Shown here: positions 7,997 to 16,030 of the stretch, in pieces
How positions within the stretch are numbered: the stretch's first letter is position 1
Layout of the letters: every line of letters begins with the position of its first letter
Assembly: GCF_000518805.1 (NCBI RefSeq)
Contig: NZ_JAEH01000031.1
Location: 36,695 to 70,545 of the forward strand
Source: Shewanella waksmanii ATCC BAA-643
Lineage (GTDB): Bacteria > Pseudomonadota > Gammaproteobacteria > Enterobacterales > Shewanellaceae
Length of the DNA: 33,851 bases
Reading direction: 5' to 3'
Position numbers and translations under genes: made by a program
Notes under the pieces: model-generated
The model's input: only the letters and a program-made list of their open reading frames with translations
Told to the model about the DNA's origin: nothing
Databases searched by the model: none

Positions 7997-8500
7997 ATGA
8001 TAAAGATATATGCCTTTGCAGCCTGTTTGCTCCTGCTAGGGACAACACAAGCTACTGCCGCTGATGATTCTTGGTGGAGAGATGCAGATAACTACTATAA
8101 AGGGTGGGTAGATAGCCCTGATAGTGGCTTCCAAGCTATGATTAGACCATCAGGCCTTAAAAGTAACTCTCCTTCTGTTGAATTTAAGATGATTCTGTCC
8201 CATAAAACCTTCTGTGCGGACAAAGACAGTTCGTACAGTGGTCCACTCACTATGACCGTCAACGATAGAAAAGTCGCTTTTGGGATGAGCTGCTACAAAA
8301 ACGAGTGGCTGAACATTTACCCTTCTACAGCGAAAAGTAATGATTATGTCTTGAAAGAGTTTAATCACTACAGAAACAAGCAAGTGACGTTTGTAGTCCC
8401 TCATAAAAATTCGCCGGACTGGGTATTCAATTTTTCCACGGAAGGGTTTGGTTCTTTATATAGCTCCATAGATGAGTACGTTAAAGACACTGTTCAATAG
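7997..8500 (+). CDS. Small secreted/periplasmic protein of unknown function
   Basis: 167 residues starting MIKIYAFAACLLLLG, a clear Sec signal peptide with likely cleavage after ATA or ATAA (residues 19-22). The mature part has exactly two cysteines (in FCADKD and SCYKNE) that could form a disulfide. It has an alternating, aromatic-rich pattern suggesting a beta-rich fold. I do not recognise the family. The frame extends 31 codons further upstream into the HNH gene, but ATG 7997 has an AAAAGGA ribosome site and the signal peptide, so it is chosen. A strong terminator follows at 8518. Being last in a row with a nuclease and a zinc-ribbon protein is odd company for an exported protein. Confidence 0.75.
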   Translation: MIKIYAFAACLLLLGTTQATAADDSWWRDADNYYKGWVDSPDSGFQAMIRPSGLKSNSPSVEFKMILSHKTFCADKDSSYSGPLTMTVNDRKVAFGMSCYKNEWLNIYPSTAKSNDYVLKEFNHYRNKQVTFVVPHKNSPDWVFNFSTEGFGSLYSSIDEYVKDTVQ

Positions 8501-8517
8501 CTACCTTCTACCGATAA

Positions 8518-8548
8518 AATAAAGGCCTAACAAGGGCCTTTATTATTT
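8518..8548 (+). terminator. Intrinsic terminator of the island operon
   Basis: AATAAAGGCC (8518-8527) pairs with GGCCTTTATT (8535-8544) over a 7-base loop, with a T-rich tail. It lies 17 bases past the secreted-protein stop. Confidence 0.8.
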
Positions 8549-8723
8549 GTTTCTTCGCATTGATACCCAAGCCATCAGAATGAAATGGGCCTGGTCTTAC
8601 CTCTTGTCATCAAATACTTTTAGTATCTCAAAACTAGTTTAATTATCGGAAATGACATTTCGAACTATTAATCATTTGAGGCAAAAACAAGTTACCCTTA
8701 CACTCTGTTTCCCAATTACAGTC

Positions 8724-9032
8724 AAATCGAAGAAACAATTAATCCAGTGCAGATGCGGCTGAGGGTATCGAAAACATGGCCGCTCTTTGACATCCATGTC
8801 ACCGCGGCATTTGTGAATCCCTTCACATCAGATGCTCACGGCAGAGCCCCCCATGGATGGGTTCACGGCGAGTCACAGTCACATATGCACATCCCCCGCT
8901 GGGGGCGAGTGTTCAAAAAAACTCATCGGGCAGATGACAACCAAATAGACAAATAACCAACCCCTACTCATGAGGAAGATCGAAACCACCCATCCCGCTG
9001 AAAGCGCATTACCCAAAGGGTTGATGACAACC
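8724..9032 (-). repeat. Mosaic non-coding repeat, copy C (inverted, right boundary of island)
   Basis: Read on the minus strand it repeats the block order of copy B: GGTTGTCATC, then CCCCCAGCGGGGGATGTGC, then the 60-bp core, then CCCTCAGCCGCATCTGCACT, then a diverged closing block. The core at 8775-8834 equals the reverse complement of 5795-5854 except for one base. Bases 8549-8723, between the terminator and this repeat, show nothing recognisable. Confidence 0.85.
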
Positions 9033-9092
9033 CAGCAATTATCGCTACACTAAAGAGGAACGCATTGATAATAAGGGAGTATCACAATGCCC

Positions 9093-9106
9093 ATACCATT
9101 TGGTAT
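9093..9106. promoter_or_regulatory. Small palindrome next to the M28 peptidase ribosome site
   Basis: ATACCA-TT-TGGTAT lies 3 bases before the AAGGAG that serves the peptidase start. It could be an operator or a hairpin near the ribosome site. The evidence is only the 6-bp symmetry. Confidence 0.25.
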
Positions 9107-9124
9107 AACAAGGAGATAGTGACA

Positions 9125-10108
9125 ATGGGGATCTGCAGGTATCGACCATGGATACTCAGCGCACTGCTATTTTGTAGCATCAGTACTTTGCTGGGCTGCG
9201 CTAGCCGTCCTCCCTGCCCGACCGAATTTCAACTGCAATGGACACAACCCAAGCAGCTGCAAACCGATATTGAGCAACTCGCTTCATCCGCCATGCAAGG
9301 GCGTAAAACCGGTACAGCGGGCTCCTTGCAAGCGCAGCAATACATTATCGAGCGTTTTCAATCAGCAGGTCTCAGCCCTTGGCAAGGCAGTTTCAGTCAT
9401 CCCTTTGAATATCAACAAAACTTCAGCAGCAAAACTGGCACTAATCTGATTGCGGCTCATTATGCGCAGCAACCTAAACAACCTTGGCGGATCATTTTGG
9501 CCCACTATGATCACTTAGGTGAGAAAGCGGGCAAGGTATACCACGGCGCCGATGACAACGCGTCAGGCGTTACTGCCTTACTCGCGCTCGCCGCCCATAT
9601 CTCACAGCAAGCCAGTGACGTGAATGTGCTGTTTGTTGCCACTGATGCCGAAGAGCCCGGCTTGTTTGGCAGCTATGCGTTAGTGGAGCAGCTAAGCCAA
9701 ACAAATTCACCCATAGCCCTTAGCGATATTGAACTGGCTATTAATCTCGACATGATAGGTCGCCCAGATCGCCCGCATGCTATTTACTTAGAGGGCCGAC
9801 GTAACTTTGCACAGTTTGCAGGCATAAAACAGCAGATCAGCCAGCCATTGGGGCTTTGTATTCGTAGCCATCGTGCGCCATTAGCGGGGCGCAGCATCGA
9901 AAAAATTGATTGGTTGCGCGCCTCAGATCACTATCCTTTCCACCGTGCCGATGTGCCTTGGCTGTACTTTGGCGTGCCCAATCATGGTGACTACCATCAA
10001 CCTTCAGACACCGCCGACAAGATAGATATCACATTTCTGGCGGCTGTCACCGAATCTGTCTACCAACTGGTAATTATTGATAGTTATCTTCTACAAAATA
10101 ACTCATAA
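9125..10108 (+). CDS. M28-family zinc peptidase, predicted lipoprotein
   Basis: 327 residues. The N-terminus has a lipoprotein signal with lipobox LLGC (Cys25), so it should be anchored in the periplasm. The M28 di-zinc site is laid out as AHYDHLG (H127, D129), GADDNASG (141-148), ATDAEEPGLFGS (the EE catalytic/ligand pair), NLDMIGR and finally DYHQPSD. All five ligand regions are present, so it should be an active aminopeptidase or carboxypeptidase; the substrate is unknown. The frame opens 20 codons earlier (9065), but ATG 9125 has AAGGAG 9 bases upstream and gives a proper signal sequence. It is followed after 240 bp by deaD on the same strand. Confidence 0.87.
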   Translation: MGICRYRPWILSALLFCSISTLLGCASRPPCPTEFQLQWTQPKQLQTDIEQLASSAMQGRKTGTAGSLQAQQYIIERFQSAGLSPWQGSFSHPFEYQQNFSSKTGTNLIAAHYAQQPKQPWRIILAHYDHLGEKAGKVYHGADDNASGVTALLALAAHISQQASDVNVLFVATDAEEPGLFGSYALVEQLSQTNSPIALSDIELAINLDMIGRPDRPHAIYLEGRRNFAQFAGIKQQISQPLGLCIRSHRAPLAGRSIEKIDWLRASDHYPFHRADVPWLYFGVPNHGDYHQPSDTADKIDITFLAAVTESVYQLVIIDSYLLQNNS

Positions 10109-10348
10109 GCTACAAATTGGCATTAAAATTGAAATATTTAAACAATTGTTTTTAAGGAATTTATTTATTGATTGGTTTAAATTACAAGCAAAACGTGCTT
10201 TTTTAGATGGCGAATATTGAAGTTTATTGTTATACTAGCGGGCTTACTGATAAGTTTCGGTGCGGGAAGTCGACACGGGGTTGATTTTCTGTCTATAGAA
10301 CCTGTAAGTGCATCAAACGCACTTTGTTATACCACAAGGCTACAACCC
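10109..10348 (+). other. Long leader region upstream of deaD
   Basis: No gene is supported. The deaD frame is open upstream to 10217, but those 44 codons do not belong to the conserved protein and lack a ribosome site. A small AAGCA/TGCTT hairpin followed by TTTT (10186-10204) could be a weak terminator for the peptidase gene or leader structure. Long structured leaders are known for csdA/deaD in E. coli; equivalence here is inference. Confidence 0.4.
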
Positions 10349-12148
10349 ATGTCATCCAGTGAAAAAACTTTCCGCGAACTCGGTCTTGCCGAGCCTTTGT
10401 TGCGTGCTCTTGACGAGCTAGGCTACGAAAAGCCAACGCCAATTCAATCTGCCAGTATCGATCCATTAATGGCAGGTAAAGATATTCTTGGTCAAGCACA
10501 AACCGGTACCGGTAAAACAGGCGCATTCGCCTTACCGCTACTTAATGCGATTGATGCTACTAAGAATGCCCCACAAATTCTTGTCCTTGCGCCTACTCGT
10601 GAACTTGCTGTGCAAGTTGCCGAAGCGTTTGGTAGCTATTCAAAATTCATGAAAGGTCTGCATGTACTGCCAATTTATGGCGGTCAAAGCATGCACCAAC
10701 AGCTCAATGCACTGCGCCGTGGACCACAAATTATTGTCGGTACACCAGGCCGTGTGATGGACCATATGCGTCGTGGAACGCTTAAGCTTGAAACACTACA
10801 AGCTATGGTACTGGATGAAGCTGATGAAATGTTGAAAATGGGTTTCATCGACGATATCGAGTGGATCCTAGAGCACACCCCACAAGAGCGCCAACTTGCT
10901 TTATTCTCGGCAACCATGCCAGAGCAAATCAAGCGTGTTGCTAACAAGTACCTCGATAAGCCGACGCATATCAGCATCGCGGCCAGCCATACTACGGTTG
11001 AATCAATCGAGCAGCGTTTTGTACAAGTGTCACAACACAATAAGCTTGAAGCATTAGTACGCGTTCTTGAAGTGGAAAACACTGAAGGGATTATCATCTT
11101 CGTACGTACCCGTAACAGCTGTGTTGAACTAGCAGAAAAGCTAGAAGCCCGCGGTTACGCTTCTTCACCACTACACGGTGACATGAACCAACAAGCCCGT
11201 GAGCGTGCCGTTGAGCAGCTTAAGCGTGGCAAGCTAGATATCCTTATCGCAACTGACGTTGCGGCACGTGGTCTAGATGTTGAGCGTATTGGACACGTAA
11301 TTAACTACGATATCCCATACGATACTGAAGCTTACGTTCACCGTATTGGTCGTACAGGTCGTGCTGGCCGTACCGGTATGGCAATCTTGTTTGTGACTCA
11401 CCGTGAAATGCGTATGCTACGCACCATCGAGCGTGCCACTAAGAGCCGTATTTCGCCAATGAATGTGCCTAGCCCAGAGACTGTGACCGAGCGTCGCTTA
11501 TCTCGTTTAGGTGAGCAAGTCGCTGAAACCATTAATACCGATCTCGATTTCATGAAAGATGCCGTTGCACAACTGTGCCAACAGCTGGAAATCGATACTG
11601 ATCTGCTTGCAGCCGCGTTGCTACAGCAAGTTCAGAAAGAGCGTCCACTACAACTGCCTCCAATCCAAGAGCGTCAACGTGATAGCCGTGATGAGCGTAA
11701 CAGCCGTGACCGCAATCGTCGTACTACCCCAACGGATATCGGTAAAGCTGAGTCGCTTAAAGATAACCCAGATGTGAAAATGTGCCGCTACGTACTCGAT
11801 GTGGGTCGTGATAATGGCGTTGGTGTGGGTAACATCGTTGGCGCAATTGCTAACGAAGCGAATATCGACAGCCGCTATATTGGTCAAATCCAATTGTTCG
11901 ACCAAATGACCTCGATTGACCTGCCTGATGGCATGCCAAAAGATGTATTACAGCACCTGAAGAAAGTGCGCGTGTGCGGTCGTCCATTGAACATTCGTGA
12001 AGCCTCTGGCACAGAGAACGTATCGAACTCAAACGATGGTCGTCCACCACGCCGTCGTAAGCCATCTGGTGATCGTCGTGACCGTCGCCCAGGTGGCGGT
12101 GAAAAGCGTTCTCACCGCAAAGGCAATAGCAGCCGCGACAATGGTTAA
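10349..12148 (+). CDS. deaD: DEAD-box ATP-dependent RNA helicase DeaD/CsdA
   Basis: RNA helicase of ribosome assembly, mRNA turnover and cold adaptation; 599 residues from the ATG at 10349 (MSSSEKTFRELGL). Motifs in order: Q-motif with PTPIQSASI, Walker A AQTGTGKT, PTRELA, DEAD in VLDEADEMLKMGF, SAT in LFSATMP, and HRIGRTGRAGRTG. The C-terminal third has the DbpA-like RNA-binding fold (MCRYVLDVGRDNGVGVGNIV) and ends in an Arg/Gly/Lys-rich tail (RPPRRRKPSGDRRDRRPGGG), typical of the CsdA subgroup. AAGG lies 10 bases before the chosen ATG. Codon use is like a highly expressed gene, with GGT, CGT and CGC dominant. A strong terminator follows at 12179. Confidence 0.96.
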   Translation: MSSSEKTFRELGLAEPLLRALDELGYEKPTPIQSASIDPLMAGKDILGQAQTGTGKTGAFALPLLNAIDATKNAPQILVLAPTRELAVQVAEAFGSYSKFMKGLHVLPIYGGQSMHQQLNALRRGPQIIVGTPGRVMDHMRRGTLKLETLQAMVLDEADEMLKMGFIDDIEWILEHTPQERQLALFSATMPEQIKRVANKYLDKPTHISIAASHTTVESIEQRFVQVSQHNKLEALVRVLEVENTEGIIIFVRTRNSCVELAEKLEARGYASSPLHGDMNQQARERAVEQLKRGKLDILIATDVAARGLDVERIGHVINYDIPYDTEAYVHRIGRTGRAGRTGMAILFVTHREMRMLRTIERATKSRISPMNVPSPETVTERRLSRLGEQVAETINTDLDFMKDAVAQLCQQLEIDTDLLAAALLQQVQKERPLQLPPIQERQRDSRDERNSRDRNRRTTPTDIGKAESLKDNPDVKMCRYVLDVGRDNGVGVGNIVGAIANEANIDSRYIGQIQLFDQMTSIDLPDGMPKDVLQHLKKVRVCGRPLNIREASGTENVSNSNDGRPPRRRKPSGDRRDRRPGGGEKRSHRKGNSSRDNG

Positions 12149-12149
12149 C

Positions 12150-12172
12150 CTTTAAACTTAATCAGTTTAAAG
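12150..12172. other. AT-rich dyad after deaD
   Basis: CTTTAAAC and GTTTAAAG form a perfect 8-bp stem with a 7-base loop, one base after the deaD stop codon. It sits just before the real terminator and may stabilise the 3' end of the mRNA. Confidence 0.45.
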
Positions 12173-12178
12173 CGAAAG

Positions 12179-12204
12179 AAAAGGAGCCTTATGGCTCCTT
12201 TTTT
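12179..12204 (+). terminator. Intrinsic terminator of deaD
   Basis: AAAAGGAGCC pairs with GGCTCCTTTT across the loop TTAT, and the T-run continues to 12204. This is a classical strong hairpin 30 bases past the stop. Downstream, 12205-12419 shows nothing recognisable. Confidence 0.93.
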
Positions 12205-12421
12205 GTTGCCAGACAAATCCCACTGCCCAACCTCTGTTGTATCTACAAGTCGCACTATTCCGCTACCGGGCAAAAGCATTAAGGAAATTGGCTGTTAGAT
12301 TTAACACCCGACCTGTGTAGTCAATAATGCAACATAAACACGAAAGCAAAACTTGTACAAAACATAAGCAAATCAAACATAAAAACAATAAATAACAACT
12401 GTTTAACCTAGTGATTTTTAA

Positions 12422-12437
12422 CGCGATCCAGATCACA
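12422..12437 (+). promoter_or_regulatory. Candidate CRP-like site upstream of the alpha/beta-hydrolase gene
   Basis: CGCGA-TCCAGA-TCACA matches the TGTGA-N6-TCACA model with a perfect right half and 3 of 5 bases in the left half, plus the central GATC. It lies about 90 bases ahead of the start at 12528. CRP control of this gene is inference. Confidence 0.4.
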
Positions 12438-12527
12438 CTTTAACTGTAACAAAGCTTAACAACTCAGATTAAGTCTTTAGGATGGCGGCCGCAATTTAGC
12501 CAAGGCCATTCGCAAGGACTGATTAAC

Positions 12528-13424
12528 ATGTTAACACTGCATGAAGATGTACGTATCGACAGCTGCGATATGAGTTATCAATATCATATTGTTGATCTCA
12601 GTAAACCTGTGGTGCTGTGCTTTGCGCCTGGCAATAGCGGCACCGACCGTATGGATATGCAGCAGAATTTGTGGGGATTCGACTATCTAAAATCACGCAA
12701 AATGAATGTGCTATCTATCACCCATAATGGCCAACAGAACTTCTACCAAAGCCAAGCTTGTATGGACATTTTCAACGCTTTAGGCGAGTGCTTAGCGGTT
12801 TTTCCAGAGCGAATTGCCTACGGCTCAAGCCGCGGTTGTTTTGCCATTGGATTACACGCGAAGCGTTTAGGCCTTGATAGGGCACTGATGATGATGCCTA
12901 TCAGTTCAATGAATGCCGAGCTTGCCCCGCAAGAGCCTAAAGTTAAGCAGTATGGTGCGCATCCAAACTGGCAAGGCCCCCATAATGACGCCGCGATTTG
13001 CGACATTCCACTCACCGTCATTTGCGACTCGCTCTACCCTGCTGATCACCACCATTATCGCCGTTTTAGCAATGTGGTGCAGTTCTTACGCCTGCCGGGC
13101 GTGGGTCACCGTGTCCCAAGTGTACTGAATAAAATGGGCATGCTCAGTAAGGTCGTCATCGACTACTTACACAATGAGATTGATACACAGGCTTTCTATA
13201 AAGAGGCGAGAAAGCGGCGCCAGCTCAACGTGTATTACCGCCAGCTGCTGCGTGATCCAACCGGTAAACTCACCACAAAACGTAAGTTTATTTTACGCAA
13301 ACACCAAACCCATGTTGCCGTTAGTAATTTAAGCCAGCAGCTGAGTGCCAAAGGCAGCGCTAAAGCGAGTGCTGCAAAACAGTGGTTAATTGCCAAAAAG
13401 CCTAACTTGTCACTTATCAAGTAA
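12528..13424 (+). CDS. Alpha/beta-hydrolase-like protein
   Basis: 298 residues, cytoplasmic, with no signal or membrane segment. A nucleophile-elbow-like GSSRG (in ERIAYGSSRGCFAIG, about residues 99-103) follows a Rossmann-like PVVLCFAPGNSGTDR. Late in the sequence GVGHRVPSVL offers a catalytic histidine in the usual position, with CDSLYPADHHHY before it as a possible acid loop. This suggests a serine hydrolase fold, but no specific family is recognised and the substrate is unknown. The C-terminal 80 residues are basic and lie outside the fold. AAGGA lies about 10 bases before the ATG. The gene's last 15 bases overlap the 3' end of the convergent oxidoreductase gene. Confidence 0.6.
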   Translation: MLTLHEDVRIDSCDMSYQYHIVDLSKPVVLCFAPGNSGTDRMDMQQNLWGFDYLKSRKMNVLSITHNGQQNFYQSQACMDIFNALGECLAVFPERIAYGSSRGCFAIGLHAKRLGLDRALMMMPISSMNAELAPQEPKVKQYGAHPNWQGPHNDAAICDIPLTVICDSLYPADHHHYRRFSNVVQFLRLPGVGHRVPSVLNKMGMLSKVVIDYLHNEIDTQAFYKEARKRRQLNVYYRQLLRDPTGKLTTKRKFILRKHQTHVAVSNLSQQLSAKGSAKASAAKQWLIAKKPNLSLIK

Positions 13425-14552
13425 CCGAGCGACATATTCGGCAATCGCCAATGATGCGGTTAACCCCGGCGACTCTATGCCAAACAGATTAACCAAGCCG
13501 TTTAGTCCATGGGTTTGGGCACCTTGAATGATAAAATCATCGCTACCATTGCCTGCACCATTATGTAGTTTGGGCCTCACGCCACTGTACGCGGGGACTA
13601 ATTTACTGCCATCAAGCTGGGGAAAATAATCGCTAATTGCCTGGGTGAACTTTTCTTGCAACGCGGCGGGCATAGCATAATCTACCGGCAGATCAGGGTT
13701 CACATCGATATATTGGGTATCTGGGCCAAACTTAAGCAGGCCACCCAAATCTAAAGTACTGTGAATACCCAAACCGCTGCCATCACTAGTCGGCAAGGGG
13801 TAAACTAAATGCTTAAACGGCGACGGTGCCTGATAACTAAAATAGTGGCCACGGCACCAATAGGCTTGAGGAATATGCGTCGATGCTAACCCGGTTATGC
13901 GCTGCGATACACTTTGCGCCCACAGTCCGGCGCAATTAATCAGCTCGCGACAATGCAATTGATAGCGCTCGCCATCAGTTTCAAGCTCAACATCAAATCC
14001 GTCATTTAGCGGCCTTGCAGTGATGAACTCTGTTTGGCTAACCAGATGCCCTTGATAGCGCTGCAGCTGCCCCAGCAGGCTGGTCATAAAGCCATGACTA
14101 TCGATAATCCCTGTTGAGGGTGACCACAATCCGCCGCAAGCGTTAATCGCTGGCTCTTTAGCATGCACTTGCTCAGCAGTCAGCAGCTGAGTGTCCATCA
14201 CCCCGTTGCGCTGTGCTTGTTGCTGCAATGCCGCTAGCTGTGGCAATTGCGTGGTTTGCTGCGCAACCACTAGCTTGCCTAACCGACGATAGCCAACCTG
14301 ATTGCGCTGACAATACGGGTAAAGCAACTGATTACCGCGAACACAAAGCAGAGCTTTGAGACTCGCCGTCGCATAATACAGCCCAGCATGGATCACTTCG
14401 CTATTACGGCTACTGGTTTCCATGCCAAACTGCGGCAATCGTTCAACCACCACCACCTCGCGACCTTGCTTGGCCAACTCTGCGCCAATGGCCAATCCCA
14501 CGACGCCAGCGCCAACCACTAAGGTGTCGATGCTATCGCTAGTTTTTTGCAT
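13410..14552 (-). CDS. lhgO: FAD-dependent oxidoreductase, LhgO-like (L-2-hydroxyglutarate dehydrogenase family)
   Basis: 380-residue DAO-fold flavoprotein. The FAD-binding dinucleotide motif is VVGAGVVGLAIGAELAKQG near residues 12-30, with the acidic end of beta-2 in VVVVER. Next comes TSSRNSEVIHAGLYY, strongly characteristic of L-2-hydroxyglutarate oxidases/dehydrogenases, and the end motif NLFGIESPGLTASLAIAEYV. Family members oxidise L-2-hydroxyglutarate to 2-oxoglutarate and pass electrons to quinones. It shares 15 bp with the opposite-strand gene at its 3' end. No neighbouring 2-hydroxyglutarate pathway gene is visible, so the symbol rests on sequence motifs alone. Confidence 0.82.
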   Translation of the reverse strand: MQKTSDSIDTLVVGAGVVGLAIGAELAKQGREVVVVERLPQFGMETSSRNSEVIHAGLYYATASLKALLCVRGNQLLYPYCQRNQVGYRRLGKLVVAQQTTQLPQLAALQQQAQRNGVMDTQLLTAEQVHAKEPAINACGGLWSPSTGIIDSHGFMTSLLGQLQRYQGHLVSQTEFITARPLNDGFDVELETDGERYQLHCRELINCAGLWAQSVSQRITGLASTHIPQAYWCRGHYFSYQAPSPFKHLVYPLPTSDGSGLGIHSTLDLGGLLKFGPDTQYIDVNPDLPVDYAMPAALQEKFTQAISDYFPQLDGSKLVPAYSGVRPKLHNGAGNGSDDFIIQGAQTHGLNGLVNLFGIESPGLTASLAIAEYVARLLDK

Positions 14553-14718
14553 ATTTTATTCTTCGCTTAAACAACATCTTAAATGACCCTAAGCTAATAC
14601 TTTGGTTTACATGGTTGCTCAATATACAAGCTGTTCTATACTAAAAGACCCTATATCATCATACGAATTGACGACAACAAATAGCATATTTACCTATTTG
14701 GGTAGGCAAGGAGGCCAT

Positions 14719-15120
14719 ATGTACCAGCTTAGTTTTGGCTGTGAAATTAATAAAATAGAGCAAAATATTGCATCAGTCACCATCAATGATGGCGTTGAGA
14801 TTGATTTAGATATGATCACAGAATTTGATCAGTGCCTAGAACAAATTTTCAGTGGTCCCTACGGCTTACTTATCGATAAACGTCACCACTACACCTATAG
14901 CTATGAAGCACAATTGTGCATGGCCTCATCGCCCAACTTGATTGCCACCGCTGTCGTCGGCCACGCCCCAGTTGAACCTAAATTGCCACCGGCTTTCTAT
15001 ACCGTACGCCAAGTGGATCGCCTTAATACCCGGGTTTTCCGTGGCCAACCACAGGGCAATGCCTTGGCTATTACTTGGCTCAAATATCAACTTGCCAAGG
15101 CCCAGCCCACTTTCAACTAA
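14719..15120 (+). CDS. Small protein, possibly STAS/SEC14-like fold
   Basis: 133 residues from ATG 14719, chosen because AAGGAGG lies 7 bases upstream; the frame itself opens at 14602. Predicted soluble. The order of segments resembles small bacterial STAS/SEC14-like domains: NIASVTINDGVEIDLDMITE, then FSGPYGLLIDKRHHYTYSYE, then a short strand IATAVVGHAP. That comparison is from memory and weak, and no function is implied. The stop lies 26 bp from the end of the convergent NmrA-like gene. The stretch 14553-14718 between it and lhgO should hold both promoters; I could not pick a convincing one. Confidence 0.65.
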   Translation: MYQLSFGCEINKIEQNIASVTINDGVEIDLDMITEFDQCLEQIFSGPYGLLIDKRHHYTYSYEAQLCMASSPNLIATAVVGHAPVEPKLPPAFYTVRQVDRLNTRVFRGQPQGNALAITWLKYQLAKAQPTFN

Positions 15121-15146
15121 TCAGCGGTTAATAAAGTACTGATAGG

Positions 15147-16013
15147 TTAACGCTTGTGCTGGGTTAATGCTTGAAAGTAATCCGCTAAGTGGCGCTTGCC
15201 TGTCGCAGGCGCGACCGCGTTGTCCCCCATCATAGTCAAAAAGAACTCCGGCGGGCCGACCCATTTTTCCGGCAAGTGTTTTATCATCCATAAAGCCACC
15301 CGTCGAACGGTATCGGGGATATAGCAGATGTTAACCTGCTTTCTTTGCGCAGCAAATGCCTGTTCGGCAATCTGTTTGACCGACAGCACCTGTGGACCGC
15401 CGACATCAATTTGTTGCTGTGTTGAGGCCATTGCCTCAACACAAAACTTGGCTAAATCCGCTCCGTGGATAGGATTAAGTTGCATCTCTCCATCACCAAA
15501 CAGATATACCCGCCCCTTTTCCGCCATGTGATAAAACTCCTGTAGATCGGAAAAGAAGCCATTGGGCCTAATCACACACGGCTGCAATTGGTTTGATGTT
15601 AGCAATCGCTGCGCAAAACGCTCTTTGGCGGCCAATAAACGCACCTGAGGGTATCGCGGGGCGTTAAATGCTGAGATATAGATAAACTGCTTTACCCCGG
15701 CTTGTTCTGCTTCGTTAAGCAAGTTGAGATTGGCTTGATAATCCACCTCTTGGTAACTCAAACCATCTTGTTGCTTAGTAATTCCAATGCAACTGATCAC
15801 CACATCGATGTGCTGACAACAGCCCATTAAGCTGCTTGGCTGTGTCACCTGTGCGTTGATAATCTGTTGCTCATTGAGCCCTAAGGCGCGTAACTTATCG
15901 GGCGATCTTGCCAGTGCCTTAAGCTCGTAATCGGTATTCAGCAAGTATTTGACAATATGTGAGCCTAAATAGCCGCTGGCACCGGCAACCAAAATCCGCG
16001 GTTTATCTAACAT
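15147..16013 (-). CDS. NAD(P)-binding NmrA/atypical SDR reductase
   Basis: 288 residues from ATG 16013. The dinucleotide-binding motif is VAGASGYLGSHIVKYLL at the N-terminus, then LARSPDKLRALG (suggesting NADP), VVISCIGIT, and YISAFNA in place of the usual catalytic YxxxK region, as in atypical SDRs of the NmrA/complex-I-subunit type. The start is chosen because AGGAA lies 10 bases upstream. A TTG at 16034 would overlap the preceding gene's stop but has a poorer ribosome site. It forms an operon with the upstream membrane-protein gene (17-bp gap) and is presumably controlled by the divergent TetR. Substrate unknown. Confidence 0.75.
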   Translation of the reverse strand: MLDKPRILVAGASGYLGSHIVKYLLNTDYELKALARSPDKLRALGLNEQQIINAQVTQPSSLMGCCQHIDVVISCIGITKQQDGLSYQEVDYQANLNLLNEAEQAGVKQFIYISAFNAPRYPQVRLLAAKERFAQRLLTSNQLQPCVIRPNGFFSDLQEFYHMAEKGRVYLFGDGEMQLNPIHGADLAKFCVEAMASTQQQIDVGGPQVLSVKQIAEQAFAAQRKQVNICYIPDTVRRVALWMIKHLPEKWVGPPEFFLTMMGDNAVAPATGKRHLADYFQALTQHKR

Positions 16014-16030
16014 AAATATGTTCCTATGGG

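Noticed and set aside
8518..8548. Possible integron attC-like site (CCTAACAAGG)
   Set aside because: The segment is fully explained by a simple terminator hairpin; no matching inverse core or repeated attC elements were found between the genes.
8747..8956. 69-codon plus-strand frame with no other annotation
   Set aside because: It lies wholly inside inverted repeat copy C, has no ribosome site, and the equivalent frame is not kept in copy B.
10217..10348. N-terminal extension of DeaD by 44 codons
   Set aside because: The conserved protein begins at MSSSEKTF; the extension lacks a ribosome site and resembles a leader read-through.
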